9,185 nucleotides of DNA from DATGXB01 sp035298905 (GTDB lineage Bacteria > Cyanobacteriota > Cyanobacteriia > Cyanobacteriales > Nostocaceae), in assembly GCA_035298905.1 (NCBI GenBank), contig DATGXQ010000511.1, forward strand, positions 1 through 9,185, in the 5' to 3' direction. Below are positions 1-5,949 of the stretch, one piece after another. The position numbers and the translations under genes were made by a program. A model generated the notes under the pieces. It saw only the letters and a program-made list of their open reading frames with translations, made no database searches and was not told where the DNA came from. How positions within the stretch are numbered: the stretch's first letter is position 1; the number at the start of each line of letters is the position of its first letter.

Positions 1-74
1 GTTTGGGGGTTACTCATATTTTGATTGCAGGAGTTTTGCAGACTAACTTTTTTAGCCATGTTGCACCTTTGTGA
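1..74 (+). CDS. possible C-terminal end of an unrecognised protein (partial)
   Basis: The frame beginning at base 3 is open from the window edge to TGA at 72-74 and reads about 23 residues ending in TNFFSHVAPL. The stretch is fairly hydrophobic (HILIAGVLQ), so it could be the tail of a membrane or globular protein. The other two forward frames also stay open for a few codons, so the choice rests only on the more protein-like composition. I do not recognise the family. There is no clear terminator after it. It could be chance. Confidence 0.3.
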   Translation, partial: LGVTHILIAGVLQTNFFSHVAPL

Positions 75-106
75 TAATGGTAAAAACTTAAATTGGTAAT
101 GATTGA

Positions 107-136
107 ACGCAGATGGACGCAGATGGACACAGATGA
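107..136. repeat. decamer tandem repeat, 3 units (ACGCAGATGG type)
   Basis: Three contiguous 10-bp units read ACGCAGATGG, ACGCAGATGG and ACACAGATGA. The same decamer recurs at 2191-2230, inverted at 2251-2260, and inverted as a single unit at 6526-6535, so it is a dispersed family. It is not coding in any supported frame. Confidence 0.85.
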
Positions 137-183
137 AACAATAGGCTGATTTCCATCGGCGAAGAATAGTTATCAAAAGTTTG

Positions 184-205
184 TTGTCAATGTTATAATT
201 GACAA
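184..205. promoter_or_regulatory. inverted repeat TTGTCAAT-N6-ATTGACAA around a TATAAT
   Basis: The 8-bp arms at 184-191 and 198-205 are perfect reverse complements with a 6-bp spacer. TATAAT at 194-199 overlaps the spacer and right arm, and TTATCA at 170-175 lies 18 bp upstream as a weak -35. A site like this could be a promoter with an overlapping operator. A perfect TTGACA also occurs at 199-204 but has no good -10 at 17 bp. Function is inferred only from the pattern. Confidence 0.35.
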
Positions 206-227
206 GTCAAGGAAAAAATTATTGGGC

Positions 228-293
228 GGTGATAGTTGCAATAGCGAAGTGGAAAATCAGGGTTTTTAGCAACTACAAAACTTGTGTTTCACC
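228..293 (+). other. possible structured RNA segment
   Basis: GGTGA-TAGTTGC (228-239) can pair with GCAACTA (269-275) and, after a 13-base insertion, TCACC (289-293), giving a 12-bp interrupted stem. It lies just downstream of the TATAAT at 194-199, so it could be in a leader or small RNA. I do not recognise a known RNA family; random pairing is possible. Confidence 0.2.
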
Positions 294-335
294 TTGAAAA
301 TAGCTGTACTGATTAATTTAAGGTTGATATTTATA

Positions 336-351
336 TAGTACACTTGTACTA
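336..351. promoter_or_regulatory. LexA-type SOS box, cyanobacterial consensus
   Basis: TAGTACACTTGTACTA is a 6+4+6 palindrome. Bases 337-350 fit every position of the published cyanobacterial LexA motif RGTACNNNDGTWCB. A weak promoter could flank it: TTGATA at 324-329 and TACTAA at 347-352, 17 bp apart, which would place the operator between -35 and -10. The box ends 82 bp before the ubiD start codon. Binding is inferred from sequence match only. Confidence 0.5.
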
Positions 352-433
352 AAAAAATGTCAAGGGCGGGGAAAGCCAGTCTCTAGAAAGTGTCTAATAA
401 TATAAGAAGTCGCTTCACATTTCTTAAACAACA

Positions 434-1942
434 ATGGCGAGAGATTTACGGGGATTTATCAAAATTCTGGAAGAAAGAGGACAATTACGGCGAATTTCGG
501 CTTTAGTTGACCCAGACCTAGAAATTGCGGAGATTTCCAACCGGATGCTGCAAAAAGGTGGGCCAGGCTTGCTGTTTGAAAATGTTAAGGGTTCAGAGTA
601 CCCGGTGGCGGTTAACCTGATGGGTACGGTAGAACGGATATGTTGGGCGATGAATATGCAGCAACCAGAGGAGTTGGAAACCCTGGGGAAAAAGCTGAGT
701 ATGTTACAGCAGCCCAAACCGCCGAAAAAGATTGCTCAGGCGATCGATTTTGGTAAAGTGTTATTTGATGTGGTCAAAGCCAAGCCAGGACGGGACTTTT
801 TTCCCGCTTGTCAACAGGTGGTAATTGAAGGCGATGATTTAGATTTGAAAAAGTTGCCTTTAATACGTCCTTATCCCGGAGATGCGGGAAAGATTATCAC
901 ATTAGGCTTAGTAATTACAAAGGACTGCGAGACTGGTACGCCTAATGTGGGTGTGTATCGTCTGCAACTGCAATCTAAAACTACTATGTCTGTTCACTGG
1001 TTGTCAGTGCGCGGTGGGGCAAGACACTTGCGGAAAGCGGCACAACAGGGTAAAAAATTAGAAGTAGCGATCGCTCTTGGTGTTGACCCCCTCATTATTA
1101 TGGCAGCAGCCACACCCATCCCAGTTGACTTGTCAGAATGGCTGTTTGCGGGGTTGTATAGCGGTTCTGGTGTCCAGTTAGCCAAATGCAAAACGGTAGA
1201 TTTGGAAGTACCGGCAGATTCAGAATTTGTGTTAGAAGGGACAATTACACCAGGGGAAGTTGTACCCGATGGCCCCTTTGGCGACCACATGGGTTATTAT
1301 GGTGGCGTGGAAGATTCGCCTTTAGTCCGCTTCCACTGTATGACGCACCGCAAAGATCCTATTTACCTGACCACATTTAGCGGTCGTCCTCCCAAAGAAG
1401 AAGCCATGATGGCGATCGCTCTCAATCGGATTTACACACCAATTTTGCGGCAGCAGGTCAGCGAAATAGTTGATTTCTTCCTACCAATGGAGGCTTTGAG
1501 TTACAAAGCTGCAATTATTTCCATAGATAAAGCCTACCCAGGACAAGCACGGAGGGCTGCATTGGCATTCTGGAGTGCTTTACCCCAATTCACTTACACC
1601 AAATTTGTCATAGTTGTAGATAAAAATATCAACATTCGAGATCCGCGTCAAGTTGTTTGGGCAATCAGTTCCAAAGTTGACCCCTCACGGGATGTTTTTA
1701 TCTTACCAAATACACCCTTTGACACTTTAGATTTTGCCAGCGAAAAACTCGGTTTAGGCGGAAGAATGGGAATAGATGCAACTACCAAAATTCCCCCAGA
1801 AACAGAACATGAATGGGGTGCAGCATTAGAATCAGATCCCGATGTCGCAGCAATGGTAGAAAGGCGTTGGTCGGAATATGGTTTAGGTGATTTACAGTTA
1901 GGTGAAGTTGATCCTAACTTGTTTGGTTATGATATGAAATAA
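434..1942 (+). CDS. UbiD-family prenylated-FMN-dependent decarboxylase
   Basis: The 502-residue product matches the usual length of UbiD-type (de)carboxylases, cytosolic enzymes that use prenylated FMN made by a UbiX partner. Visible hallmarks are the N-terminal DLRGFIKILEERGQLRRI segment, the cofactor-binding stretch NVGVYRLQ (171-178) followed by the K182/H188 region, the signature DGPFGDHMGYY (279-289), VVDKNINIRDP (394-404) and LGGRMGIDATTK (441-452). The family's Glu/Arg catalytic network plausibly uses R176 and acidic residues near 268-284. Family members act on 4-hydroxy-3-polyprenylbenzoate in ubiquinone synthesis; in cyanobacteria the comparable step belongs to plastoquinone synthesis, but substrate cannot be read from sequence. 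No ubiX is nearby. ATG at 434 lacks a clear Shine-Dalgarno. The gene carries two HIP1 sites, and a strong hairpin follows the stop codon directly. The ubiD symbol is withheld because the family is functionally diverse. Confidence 0.93.
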   Translation: MARDLRGFIKILEERGQLRRISALVDPDLEIAEISNRMLQKGGPGLLFENVKGSEYPVAVNLMGTVERICWAMNMQQPEELETLGKKLSMLQQPKPPKKIAQAIDFGKVLFDVVKAKPGRDFFPACQQVVIEGDDLDLKKLPLIRPYPGDAGKIITLGLVITKDCETGTPNVGVYRLQLQSKTTMSVHWLSVRGGARHLRKAAQQGKKLEVAIALGVDPLIIMAAATPIPVDLSEWLFAGLYSGSGVQLAKCKTVDLEVPADSEFVLEGTITPGEVVPDGPFGDHMGYYGGVEDSPLVRFHCMTHRKDPIYLTTFSGRPPKEEAMMAIALNRIYTPILRQQVSEIVDFFLPMEALSYKAAIISIDKAYPGQARRAALAFWSALPQFTYTKFVIVVDKNINIRDPRQVVWAISSKVDPSRDVFILPNTPFDTLDFASEKLGLGGRMGIDATTKIPPETEHEWGAALESDPDVAAMVERRWSEYGLGDLQLGEVDPNLFGYDMK

Positions 1943-1990
1943 AACGCTAAAACAGATAGTGGGTAGCAATGGCTACCCATTATCAGCGTT
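1943..1990 (+). terminator. strong hairpin after the UbiD-family gene
   Basis: GATAGTGGGTAGC (1955-1967) pairs with GCTACCCATTATC (1972-1984) through 13 positions including one G-T, with a 4-base loop. AACGCT (1943-1948) pairs with AGCGTT (1985-1990) beneath a 6-base bulge. It starts on the base after the stop codon. There is no long T tract, so it may act as a terminator or 3'-end stabiliser. Confidence 0.6.
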
Positions 1991-2133
1991 TCAGTACCGG
2001 ACAAAACTTCAGATTTGAAAAAAGGTTTTTGGGGCAATTTTCGCAATAAATTCAGTCTATTCTCAATAATCTTGAAAAGTATTATCAATAAATTTACGAT
2101 TTTTCGTCGTTTCAGCCCTTAGTCTTGACCCCC

Positions 2134-2162
2134 TTGACATTTTGTGATATTGTACATATAAA
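2134..2162 (+). promoter_or_regulatory. consensus-like sigma-70 promoter without an evident gene
   Basis: TTGACA (2134-2139) matches the -35 consensus exactly. A 17-bp spacer separates it from TATAAA (2157-2162). AAAGGAG follows at 2167-2173, resembling a ribosome binding site, but the only nearby frame ends after 13 codons inside the decamer repeats. The next forward gene starts at 3677. It may drive a small or antisense RNA or be a relic of a lost gene. Confidence 0.5.
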
Positions 2163-2190
2163 ATCCAAAGGAGTTTTATTGGAATTTTTA

Positions 2191-2260
2191 ACGCAGATGG
2201 ACGCGGATAGACGCAGATAAACGCAGATAGATTGAGTTATTTTTAGTTAGTCATCTGTGT
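2191..2260. repeat. decamer repeat cluster with inverted terminal unit
   Basis: Four contiguous decamers (ACGCAGATGG, ACGCGGATAG, ACGCAGATAA, ACGCAGATAG) occupy 2191-2230. After 20 bp comes TCATCTGTGT (2251-2260), the exact reverse complement of the third unit of the cluster at 107-136. The array can therefore fold back as a hairpin. Confidence 0.8.
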
Positions 2261-2286
2261 AGGGTGGACATGAGCTATCCCACCCT
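2261..2286. repeat. inverted repeat AGGGTGG / CCACCCT
   Basis: 7-bp perfect arms (2261-2267, 2280-2286) with a 12-base loop directly abut the decamer hairpin. GTAGGGTGG-type palindromes are common dispersed repeats in Nostocales. It could also act as a weak terminator for the orphan promoter. Confidence 0.45.
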
Positions 2287-2327
2287 GCTGGCGTGAATTA
2301 AAAAACTCTTGTGGGATGGGCTTCTAA

Positions 2328-2369
2328 TGCAGCATGGCTATAAGATAACTATCCAGTTAAAGAAGTGTT
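2328..2369. repeat. direct repeat copy 1, downstream of the dioxygenase gene
   Basis: It shares TGCA-C-TGGCTA, then ATAACTATCCAGTT, AAGAA and TGTT in the same order and orientation with 3411-3449. Copy 1 is 42 bp and copy 2 is 39 bp, differing by two short indels and a few substitutions. Confidence 0.7.
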
Positions 2370-2397
2370 TCACGGCTAATTCTACAGGCTTTCTTAA

Positions 2398-2421
2398 CTT
2401 TTGACCTTTGACTTTTGACTT
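2398..2421. repeat. TTTTGAC heptamer run
   Basis: Three near-identical 7-8-bp units (CTTTTGAC, CTTTGAC, TTTTGACT) run in tandem. Such low-complexity runs recur in Nostoc intergenic DNA; a related TTTTGAA run lies at 4347-4367. Confidence 0.6.
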
Positions 2422-2448
2422 CTTGTACTAGCCCATCCTGGAAACAAT

Positions 2449-3330
2449 TCAAAATTGAAAAGAAGGTGAACAAAGACGGATATAAATATCTCGCTTTTTA
2501 TCTATAAATGCCCTTCTACCGTGCATAATTCGCGTATTATCAATCATTAAAATATCTCCTTTCTGCCAAACGATATCTACAGTAATTTTTTCCGCAATTG
2601 TATTTAATTCGGCTATCACTTCCGCCGGAATTTCCGAATCATCATCAAATTTTAGGATGTGGGGATTTAATTGTATAGTTGGTAAAAGACTGTTGATAAA
2701 AATTTGGTATTTTCCACATCTACTAGGATGAATTGCTGGAGTAATGAACTCAAGGGTAATGGACTGATCATTATTGACAGTCAGATGTGTATTATTTTGT
2801 TGACACAACTCTGCTAACTTATCAACATTATCAGTTTTGTATTTACTGTGCCATTCCTCTTCAGACATGAGGGCTTTAAATTTTAACTTCTTCTGCTGAA
2901 ATAGCTGTTTAGCACTATCACTTAGTTCAGTAAAAAATTGTCTCCCATCACAAATTGTTGTCTCTCCCTTTTCCGATGCTGGACTAGCACAGAAAAACCA
3001 TAACATTAGAGGAATATTCTTTTGATAATACATTTCACCATGCAATTTAATTTCAAATTGGTAATCATTGACACTTAATAATGTTTGATCACCATTAATC
3101 ACCCTGCGCTGAAAAGCACCACCCGTATAGTTTAAGAAATCAGTGCTAAATAAATTACTAAATTTTCGGAAAATGTCTACATTAGTAGTGAATCCTCTGA
3201 ATAGCAAGACACCATGAGTTTTAAATAAATTAATCACCTGTTCTTGGTCTATATCCAAGATATTTTGCTGATTTTGGTTAATAACCTGTATGCCGAATCT
3301 TTTAGTAATAGACTGGGTTTTTATCTGCAT
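2449..3330 (-). CDS. TauD/TfdA-family Fe(II)/2-oxoglutarate dioxygenase
   Basis: The 293-residue product (from ATG at 3330) has the TauD/TfdA layout. HGVLLFRGF sits near residue 39. The iron-binding motif is HGE (H97, E99), followed by MYYQ, an aromatic stretch ending in CASP, and GETTICDG (122-129). The distal histidine is in IDNTRIMHGRRAF (H270), with a candidate 2-oxoglutarate-binding arginine 15 residues later (R285). HxE replaces HxD as in clavaminate synthase, AsnO and VioC, which oxidise amino acids or peptide intermediates; a hydroxylase role on such a substrate is inference. The frame extends to a TTG at 3390, but that adds a lysine-rich tail unlike the family. The gene is AT-rich, has no partner gene, and is flanked by direct repeats, so transfer or local rearrangement is possible. 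It is convergent with the UbiD-family gene. Confidence 0.85.
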   Translation of the reverse strand: MQIKTQSITKRFGIQVINQNQQNILDIDQEQVINLFKTHGVLLFRGFTTNVDIFRKFSNLFSTDFLNYTGGAFQRRVINGDQTLLSVNDYQFEIKLHGEMYYQKNIPLMLWFFCASPASEKGETTICDGRQFFTELSDSAKQLFQQKKLKFKALMSEEEWHSKYKTDNVDKLAELCQQNNTHLTVNNDQSITLEFITPAIHPSRCGKYQIFINSLLPTIQLNPHILKFDDDSEIPAEVIAELNTIAEKITVDIVWQKGDILMIDNTRIMHGRRAFIDKKRDIYIRLCSPSFQF

Positions 3331-3401
3331 CTTACGTAAGATAAGTTTATAAAAATCGAATTTGAACTGAGATTGAATAATTAGTATCAATCTACATCTA
3401 A

Positions 3402-3407
3402 ATTATA
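3402..3407 (-). promoter_or_regulatory. possible -10 for the dioxygenase gene
   Basis: On the minus strand this reads TATAAT, 71 bp before the ATG at 3330. The hexamer at the -35 distance (TTATTT) is poor and falls inside direct-repeat copy 2, so expression may need an activator. Weak evidence in AT-rich DNA. Confidence 0.3.
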
Positions 3408-3410
3408 TAG

Positions 3411-3449
3411 TGCAACTTGGCTAAAATAACTATCCAGTTTAAGAATGTT
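3411..3449. repeat. direct repeat copy 2, upstream of the dioxygenase gene
   Basis: Partner of 2328-2369, with shared core ATAACTATCCAGTT (3425-3438). It lies where the -35 region of the leftward gene would be, so it could carry regulatory information. Confidence 0.7.
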
Positions 3450-3620
3450 AAAAAAAATTATAACGCAAGCTGTCCTCCCTTGTAACTTCTAACTTGTGAC
3501 TTATTTCCAGAGTGCATTATGGTTAATAATAAAATTTAATTTAAGGGTTAAGGGGATTTTAATTTTTTTTAAGAGAATTTGCAAATTGCTCATTTTTCCA
3601 TCTATTAAAAATTACTTAGC

Positions 3621-3626
3621 TATAAT
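3621..3626 (+). promoter_or_regulatory. possible -10 for the SH3 protein gene
   Basis: TATAAT lies 50 bp before the start codon at 3677. No good -35 is present at 17 bp. The predicted leader would be about 44 bases and ends in a purine-rich GGGGGA near the start codon. Confidence 0.35.
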
Positions 3627-3676
3627 TGGAGATATAAACAAAAAATCAGGGTGCAAACACCACAAAACGGGGGAAT

Positions 3677-4207
3677 ATGGAAAACTGGAAAAATTTAACA
3701 TCAAACATCTTGATGGGATTGAGTTTAATAGCTGTAGGACTAAATACTGCTATAGATAATCAAATAGTTTTTGCTAAATCAACTCAACCACAAAAATGTA
3801 ATATTTATGGTTATGTCAACACAGCCAATACTCAAAACTTAAATATACGAAATTTTGCGAGTAGTAATAGTAAAATCATAGCACAAATTCCCGCCAATGA
3901 GACAGTGCAAATTATCGCGGCTTTAAATGAATGGGCAAAGATTACTAATTCTAGTAGTGGTTTTAAAGGTAGTGGTTGGGTGTCTTTATCTAAATTAGGA
4001 ATATCCACCACAGGTTATGGAACTAAGGGAGTAAATATTTATGCTAATACAAATCTCAAAAGTCGTAAATTAGGCTTAATACCCCCAAATACAAATCTTA
4101 AACTAATCGATTGTCAAGGAGAATGGGCAAAAGTACAATATCAAAATCTGAAAGGTTGGTTAGCAAAACCTGATCAATGTGGTGCAGCTTTAACTAGTTG
4201 TTCCTAG
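3677..4207 (+). CDS. secreted protein with two bacterial SH3 domains
   Basis: This 176-residue protein starts at ATG 3677, just after GGGGGA at 3669-3674. Residues 9-25 form a hydrophobic segment followed by IVFAKS, a likely signal peptide with cleavage near A33, so it should act in the periplasm or outside. Two SH3b-type repeats follow. The first spans about 52-107, with LNIRNFASSNSKIIAQIP, NEWAKI and a closing GWVSLSKL. The second spans about 118-168, with VNIYANTNLKSRKLGLIP, GEWAKVQY and GWLAKPDQC. C146 and C168 in the second domain, plus C41 and C175, could form disulphides. SH3b domains usually bind cell-wall peptides, but no catalytic domain is attached, so the role is probably binding or sensing. 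No operon partner is evident. Confidence 0.85.
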   Translation: MENWKNLTSNILMGLSLIAVGLNTAIDNQIVFAKSTQPQKCNIYGYVNTANTQNLNIRNFASSNSKIIAQIPANETVQIIAALNEWAKITNSSSGFKGSGWVSLSKLGISTTGYGTKGVNIYANTNLKSRKLGLIPPNTNLKLIDCQGEWAKVQYQNLKGWLAKPDQCGAALTSCS

Positions 4208-4245
4208 TACCCCATTTCCACTGAAAGATGAAGGACTTTGTTCTT

Positions 4246-4257
4246 AATCTAGATTAT
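4246..4257. repeat. 12-bp perfect palindrome TAATCTAGATTA
   Basis: A perfect two-fold symmetric site 39 bp after the SH3 gene stop. It could be a protein-binding site or a weak fold; nothing further supports it. Confidence 0.25.
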
Positions 4258-4346
4258 TTCTAATCACTATAATCGAACATACATCTTACACCAATGCGCT
4301 AAAATAATGACAGATGTGACCTAGAAAATACTGGTAAAATTTTACT

Positions 4347-4367
4347 TTTTGAATTTTGAATTTTGAA
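4347..4367. repeat. TTTTGAA heptamer repeat, 3 exact units
   Basis: Three perfect TTTTGAA units run in tandem and end 11 bp before the Uma2-family start codon, in the place where a ribosome binding site would be expected. Slippage here could alter leader length. Confidence 0.8.
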
Positions 4368-4378
4368 TTTGTCTTACT

Positions 4379-5053
4379 ATGTCCCTAGAAAACGATTTTG
4401 AGCTTCCCGAAGATATTATCATACCTCCGACTGACTTATGGAGTGACGAACCGATAGAAAGCGATATCCACCGTCAGCAAATAAACCTCTTAATAGATTC
4501 TTTAAATGGTTTTTGGTGCTATCGTCAGGATTTATATATCAGTGGTAATTTAACCATTTATTACAAGCAAGAACAACTCCAAGCACGGGAATTTTGTAGC
4601 CCAGATTTTTTTGTAGTGTTGGAATGTGAGAGAAAACCCCGTAAGAGTTGGGTAGTTTGGGGAGAAGATGGGAAAATGCCCGATGTAGTAATAGAAATTC
4701 TCTCGGAAAGAACAGCTGCTATAGACAAAGGGTTAAAAAAACAAATTTATCAAAATATTCTCCGCGTAGGTGATTATTTTTGGTTTGATCCTTATAGTTT
4801 AGAATTTGCCGGCTTTCATCTTGTTGGTGGTAAATATCAACCCATAGCAGCTAATTCTCAAGGCTGGTTATGGAGTCATCAATTAGAATTATATTTAGGT
4901 ATTGATCAGCAAAAATTACGTTTCTTTACTGCTGATGGTGAGTTAGTGTTAACAGAGGCAGAATTTGAACGTCAGCAGAAAGAATTAGCTCAAAAACGTG
5001 TTGAAATTCTCACAGCACAACTTAAAACTTTAGGAGTTGAACCAGAAATGTAA
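4379..5053 (+). CDS. Uma2 family (DUF820) restriction-endonuclease-fold protein
   Basis: The 224-residue product matches the Uma2/DUF820 family, which expands to many copies in cyanobacteria and adopts a PD-(D/E)XK nuclease fold. Visible family features are SPDFFVVL (74-81), the core PDVVIEILSERTAAIDKGLKK (101-121) with D102, E106 and lysines near 117-121, YFWFDP (133-138) and GWLW (162-165). A charged, glutamine-rich helix or coiled coil occupies about 193-216 and is a common tail in the family. The acidic and lysine positions look intact, so the fold may be active, but biological function of Uma2 proteins is unsettled. ATG at 4379 has no clear Shine-Dalgarno and sits behind the heptamer run. 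It stands alone, with a MITE-like element starting 3 bp after its stop codon. Confidence 0.88.
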   Translation: MSLENDFELPEDIIIPPTDLWSDEPIESDIHRQQINLLIDSLNGFWCYRQDLYISGNLTIYYKQEQLQAREFCSPDFFVVLECERKPRKSWVVWGEDGKMPDVVIEILSERTAAIDKGLKKQIYQNILRVGDYFWFDPYSLEFAGFHLVGGKYQPIAANSQGWLWSHQLELYLGIDQQKLRFFTADGELVLTEAEFERQQKELAQKRVEILTAQLKTLGVEPEM

Positions 5054-5055
5054 AT

Positions 5056-5152
5056 TATAGCAATCCGATTTGAGTTGTGAACTGACTAGTAAAGGCAAGG
5101 GAACTCTTAACAGGGAACAGTAAGTTTTCATAAATGATTGAGGATTGCTATA
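5056..5152. mobile_element. MITE-like element, copy 1 (97 bp)
   Basis: It begins TATAGCAATCC (5056-5066) and ends GGATTGCTATA (5142-5152), perfect 11-bp terminal inverted repeats. The interior is nearly the same as 6713-6816. The TA at each tip could be a duplicated TA target, as for IS630/Tc1-mariner elements. It codes for nothing and would need a transposase in trans. Confidence 0.75.
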
Positions 5153-5221
5153 TATTGCCTAATTATTTAAAAATAGGCATAATATGCTATTTAGATATTG
5201 GCAATCAATAGGTTTTCCCAG

Positions 5222-5785
5222 ATGAATTTTACCTTAAAATATCTCGGTGCTGCTTGTAGTTTACTGGTTTTAACTTGTACTAACAGTTTTTTGGGTTATG
5301 CCATAGCCTCTACACCCAATCAACTAAACAGCTATGATACTATTGGACTAAAAAGCACTCAATTTCATCCAGCTTTTGGGTCAATTTTCCCTAAATTAAA
5401 GCAAAAAACTAAAATCAAGATTTTATTACCTAAATACATACCTAGTGAAGATGGAATTAACCCAATTTACGCTATTTTGGAAACTGCTGCACAAAATAGA
5501 TACTCGATTATTCTAGGTTATACTCCTAATTGCAATGGTGGGACTGCTTGCCGATTGGGTACAATTTATGCTGAATCTGTCACCTCTAAAACACCCCGCC
5601 TGACTGGGAAAAAAGTATCTTTAGCTAAAGGTATTACTGGGTATTTTGTCGATTTTAGCTGCGGTGCTAATTGTTCCGATGCGACGTTAACTTGGCGACA
5701 AGGTAATGGGCAATATACTGTAGGATTGAAAGCAGGCGATCGCGCTGCACTTGTGAAAATGGCTAACTCAGCAATTGTACCCTAA
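5222..5785 (+). CDS. secreted four-cysteine protein, unknown function
   Basis: I chose ATG 5222 (187 residues) over the in-frame TTG at 5198 because it places the signal sequence at the true N-terminus. Residues 4-27 are hydrophobic and end in GYAIAST, a good signal-peptidase site after A29, so the mature protein is probably periplasmic or extracellular. The mature part contains KIKILLPKYIP (64-74), CNGGTAC (104-110), KVSLAKGITGYFVDF (131-145), CGANC (147-151) and TWRQGNGQYTVGL (157-169). Four cysteines in two close pairs suggest two disulphides. The pattern resembles conserved hypothetical cyanobacterial secreted proteins. No catalytic motif is visible. One HIP1 site lies at 5736-5743. It is convergent with the small gene at 5950-6186. 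Confidence 0.75.
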   Translation: MNFTLKYLGAACSLLVLTCTNSFLGYAIASTPNQLNSYDTIGLKSTQFHPAFGSIFPKLKQKTKIKILLPKYIPSEDGINPIYAILETAAQNRYSIILGYTPNCNGGTACRLGTIYAESVTSKTPRLTGKKVSLAKGITGYFVDFSCGANCSDATLTWRQGNGQYTVGLKAGDRAALVKMANSAIVP

Positions 5786-5928
5786 AAACCTGGAGTTTAT
5801 CAGCAGATAACACCCTTAACTAACCTAAAAATGATTGCTTACTATTACCCTAATAACTCATTACTACTCTAAGTATAAAGGTAATAGCACCCATAAATAG
5901 CCTGAAAAAGCCCTACTACCCCACTTTA

Positions 5929-5936
5929 GCGATCGC
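5929..5936. repeat. HIP1 octamer GCGATCGC
   Basis: Exact HIP1 site between convergent genes. Further exact copies lie at 1067-1074, 1412-1419 and 5736-5743, inside genes. HIP1 enrichment is a cyanobacterial hallmark. Confidence 0.9.
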
Positions 5937-5949
5937 ATCTCCTAAAATT

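Larger units (their letters stand above)
75..433. other. intergenic regulatory region upstream of ubiD
   Basis: No credible gene lies here. It holds a decamer tandem repeat (107-136), an inverted repeat enclosing TATAAT (184-205), a possible folded segment (228-293) and a LexA-like palindrome (336-351), each listed separately. A 9-codon ORF at 357-386 is too short to support. Confidence 0.7.
2314..2438. repeat. possible small element with 9-bp inverted ends
   Basis: GGATGGGCT (2314-2322) and AGCCCATCC (2430-2438) are perfect reverse complements 107 bp apart. They enclose direct-repeat copy 1 and a heptamer run. Both ends have TCTTG close by (2308-2312 and 2421-2425). It may be a degraded miniature element, but 9 bp is too short to be certain. 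Confidence 0.25.
1991..2448. other. repeat-rich intergenic region between convergent genes
   Basis: I see no gene. 1991-2133 shows nothing recognisable. 2134-2448 contains an apparent promoter, the decamer cluster, an AGGGTGG/CCACCCT hairpin, copy 1 of a direct repeat and a TTTTGAC heptamer run, listed separately. A TTG-initiated 13-codon frame after the promoter is not supported. Confidence 0.6.
3331..3676. other. intergenic region between divergent genes
   Basis: The region separates the leftward dioxygenase from the rightward SH3 gene. It contains a possible leftward TATAAT (3402-3407), direct-repeat copy 2 (3411-3449), a degenerate AACTTSTAACTTGTGACTT-like run near 3481-3501 and a possible rightward TATAAT (3621-3626). 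An open frame at 3496-3759 overlaps the SH3 gene and has no support. Confidence 0.6.

Noticed and set aside
357..386. 9-codon ORF just after the LexA-like box
   Set aside because: Too short, with no ribosome binding site; an ATG in an A-rich run is expected by chance.
107..2260. CRISPR-like array from the repeated decamers
   Set aside because: Units are contiguous 10-mers without spacers, and no cas genes are present.
3331..3390. 20-residue N-terminal extension of the dioxygenase from a TTG
   Set aside because: The extension is hydrophobic and lysine-rich, is unlike the family N-terminus, and an ATG at 3330 gives a normal length.
3496..3759. 87-codon forward open frame
   Set aside because: It overlaps the SH3 gene by 83 bp in another frame, is rich in Lys/Ile from AT-rich DNA, and shows no family pattern.
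5842..5887. CTATTACC / GGTAATAG inverted pair as a shared terminator for convergent genes
   Set aside because: Only 8 bp with a 30-base loop and no T tract.
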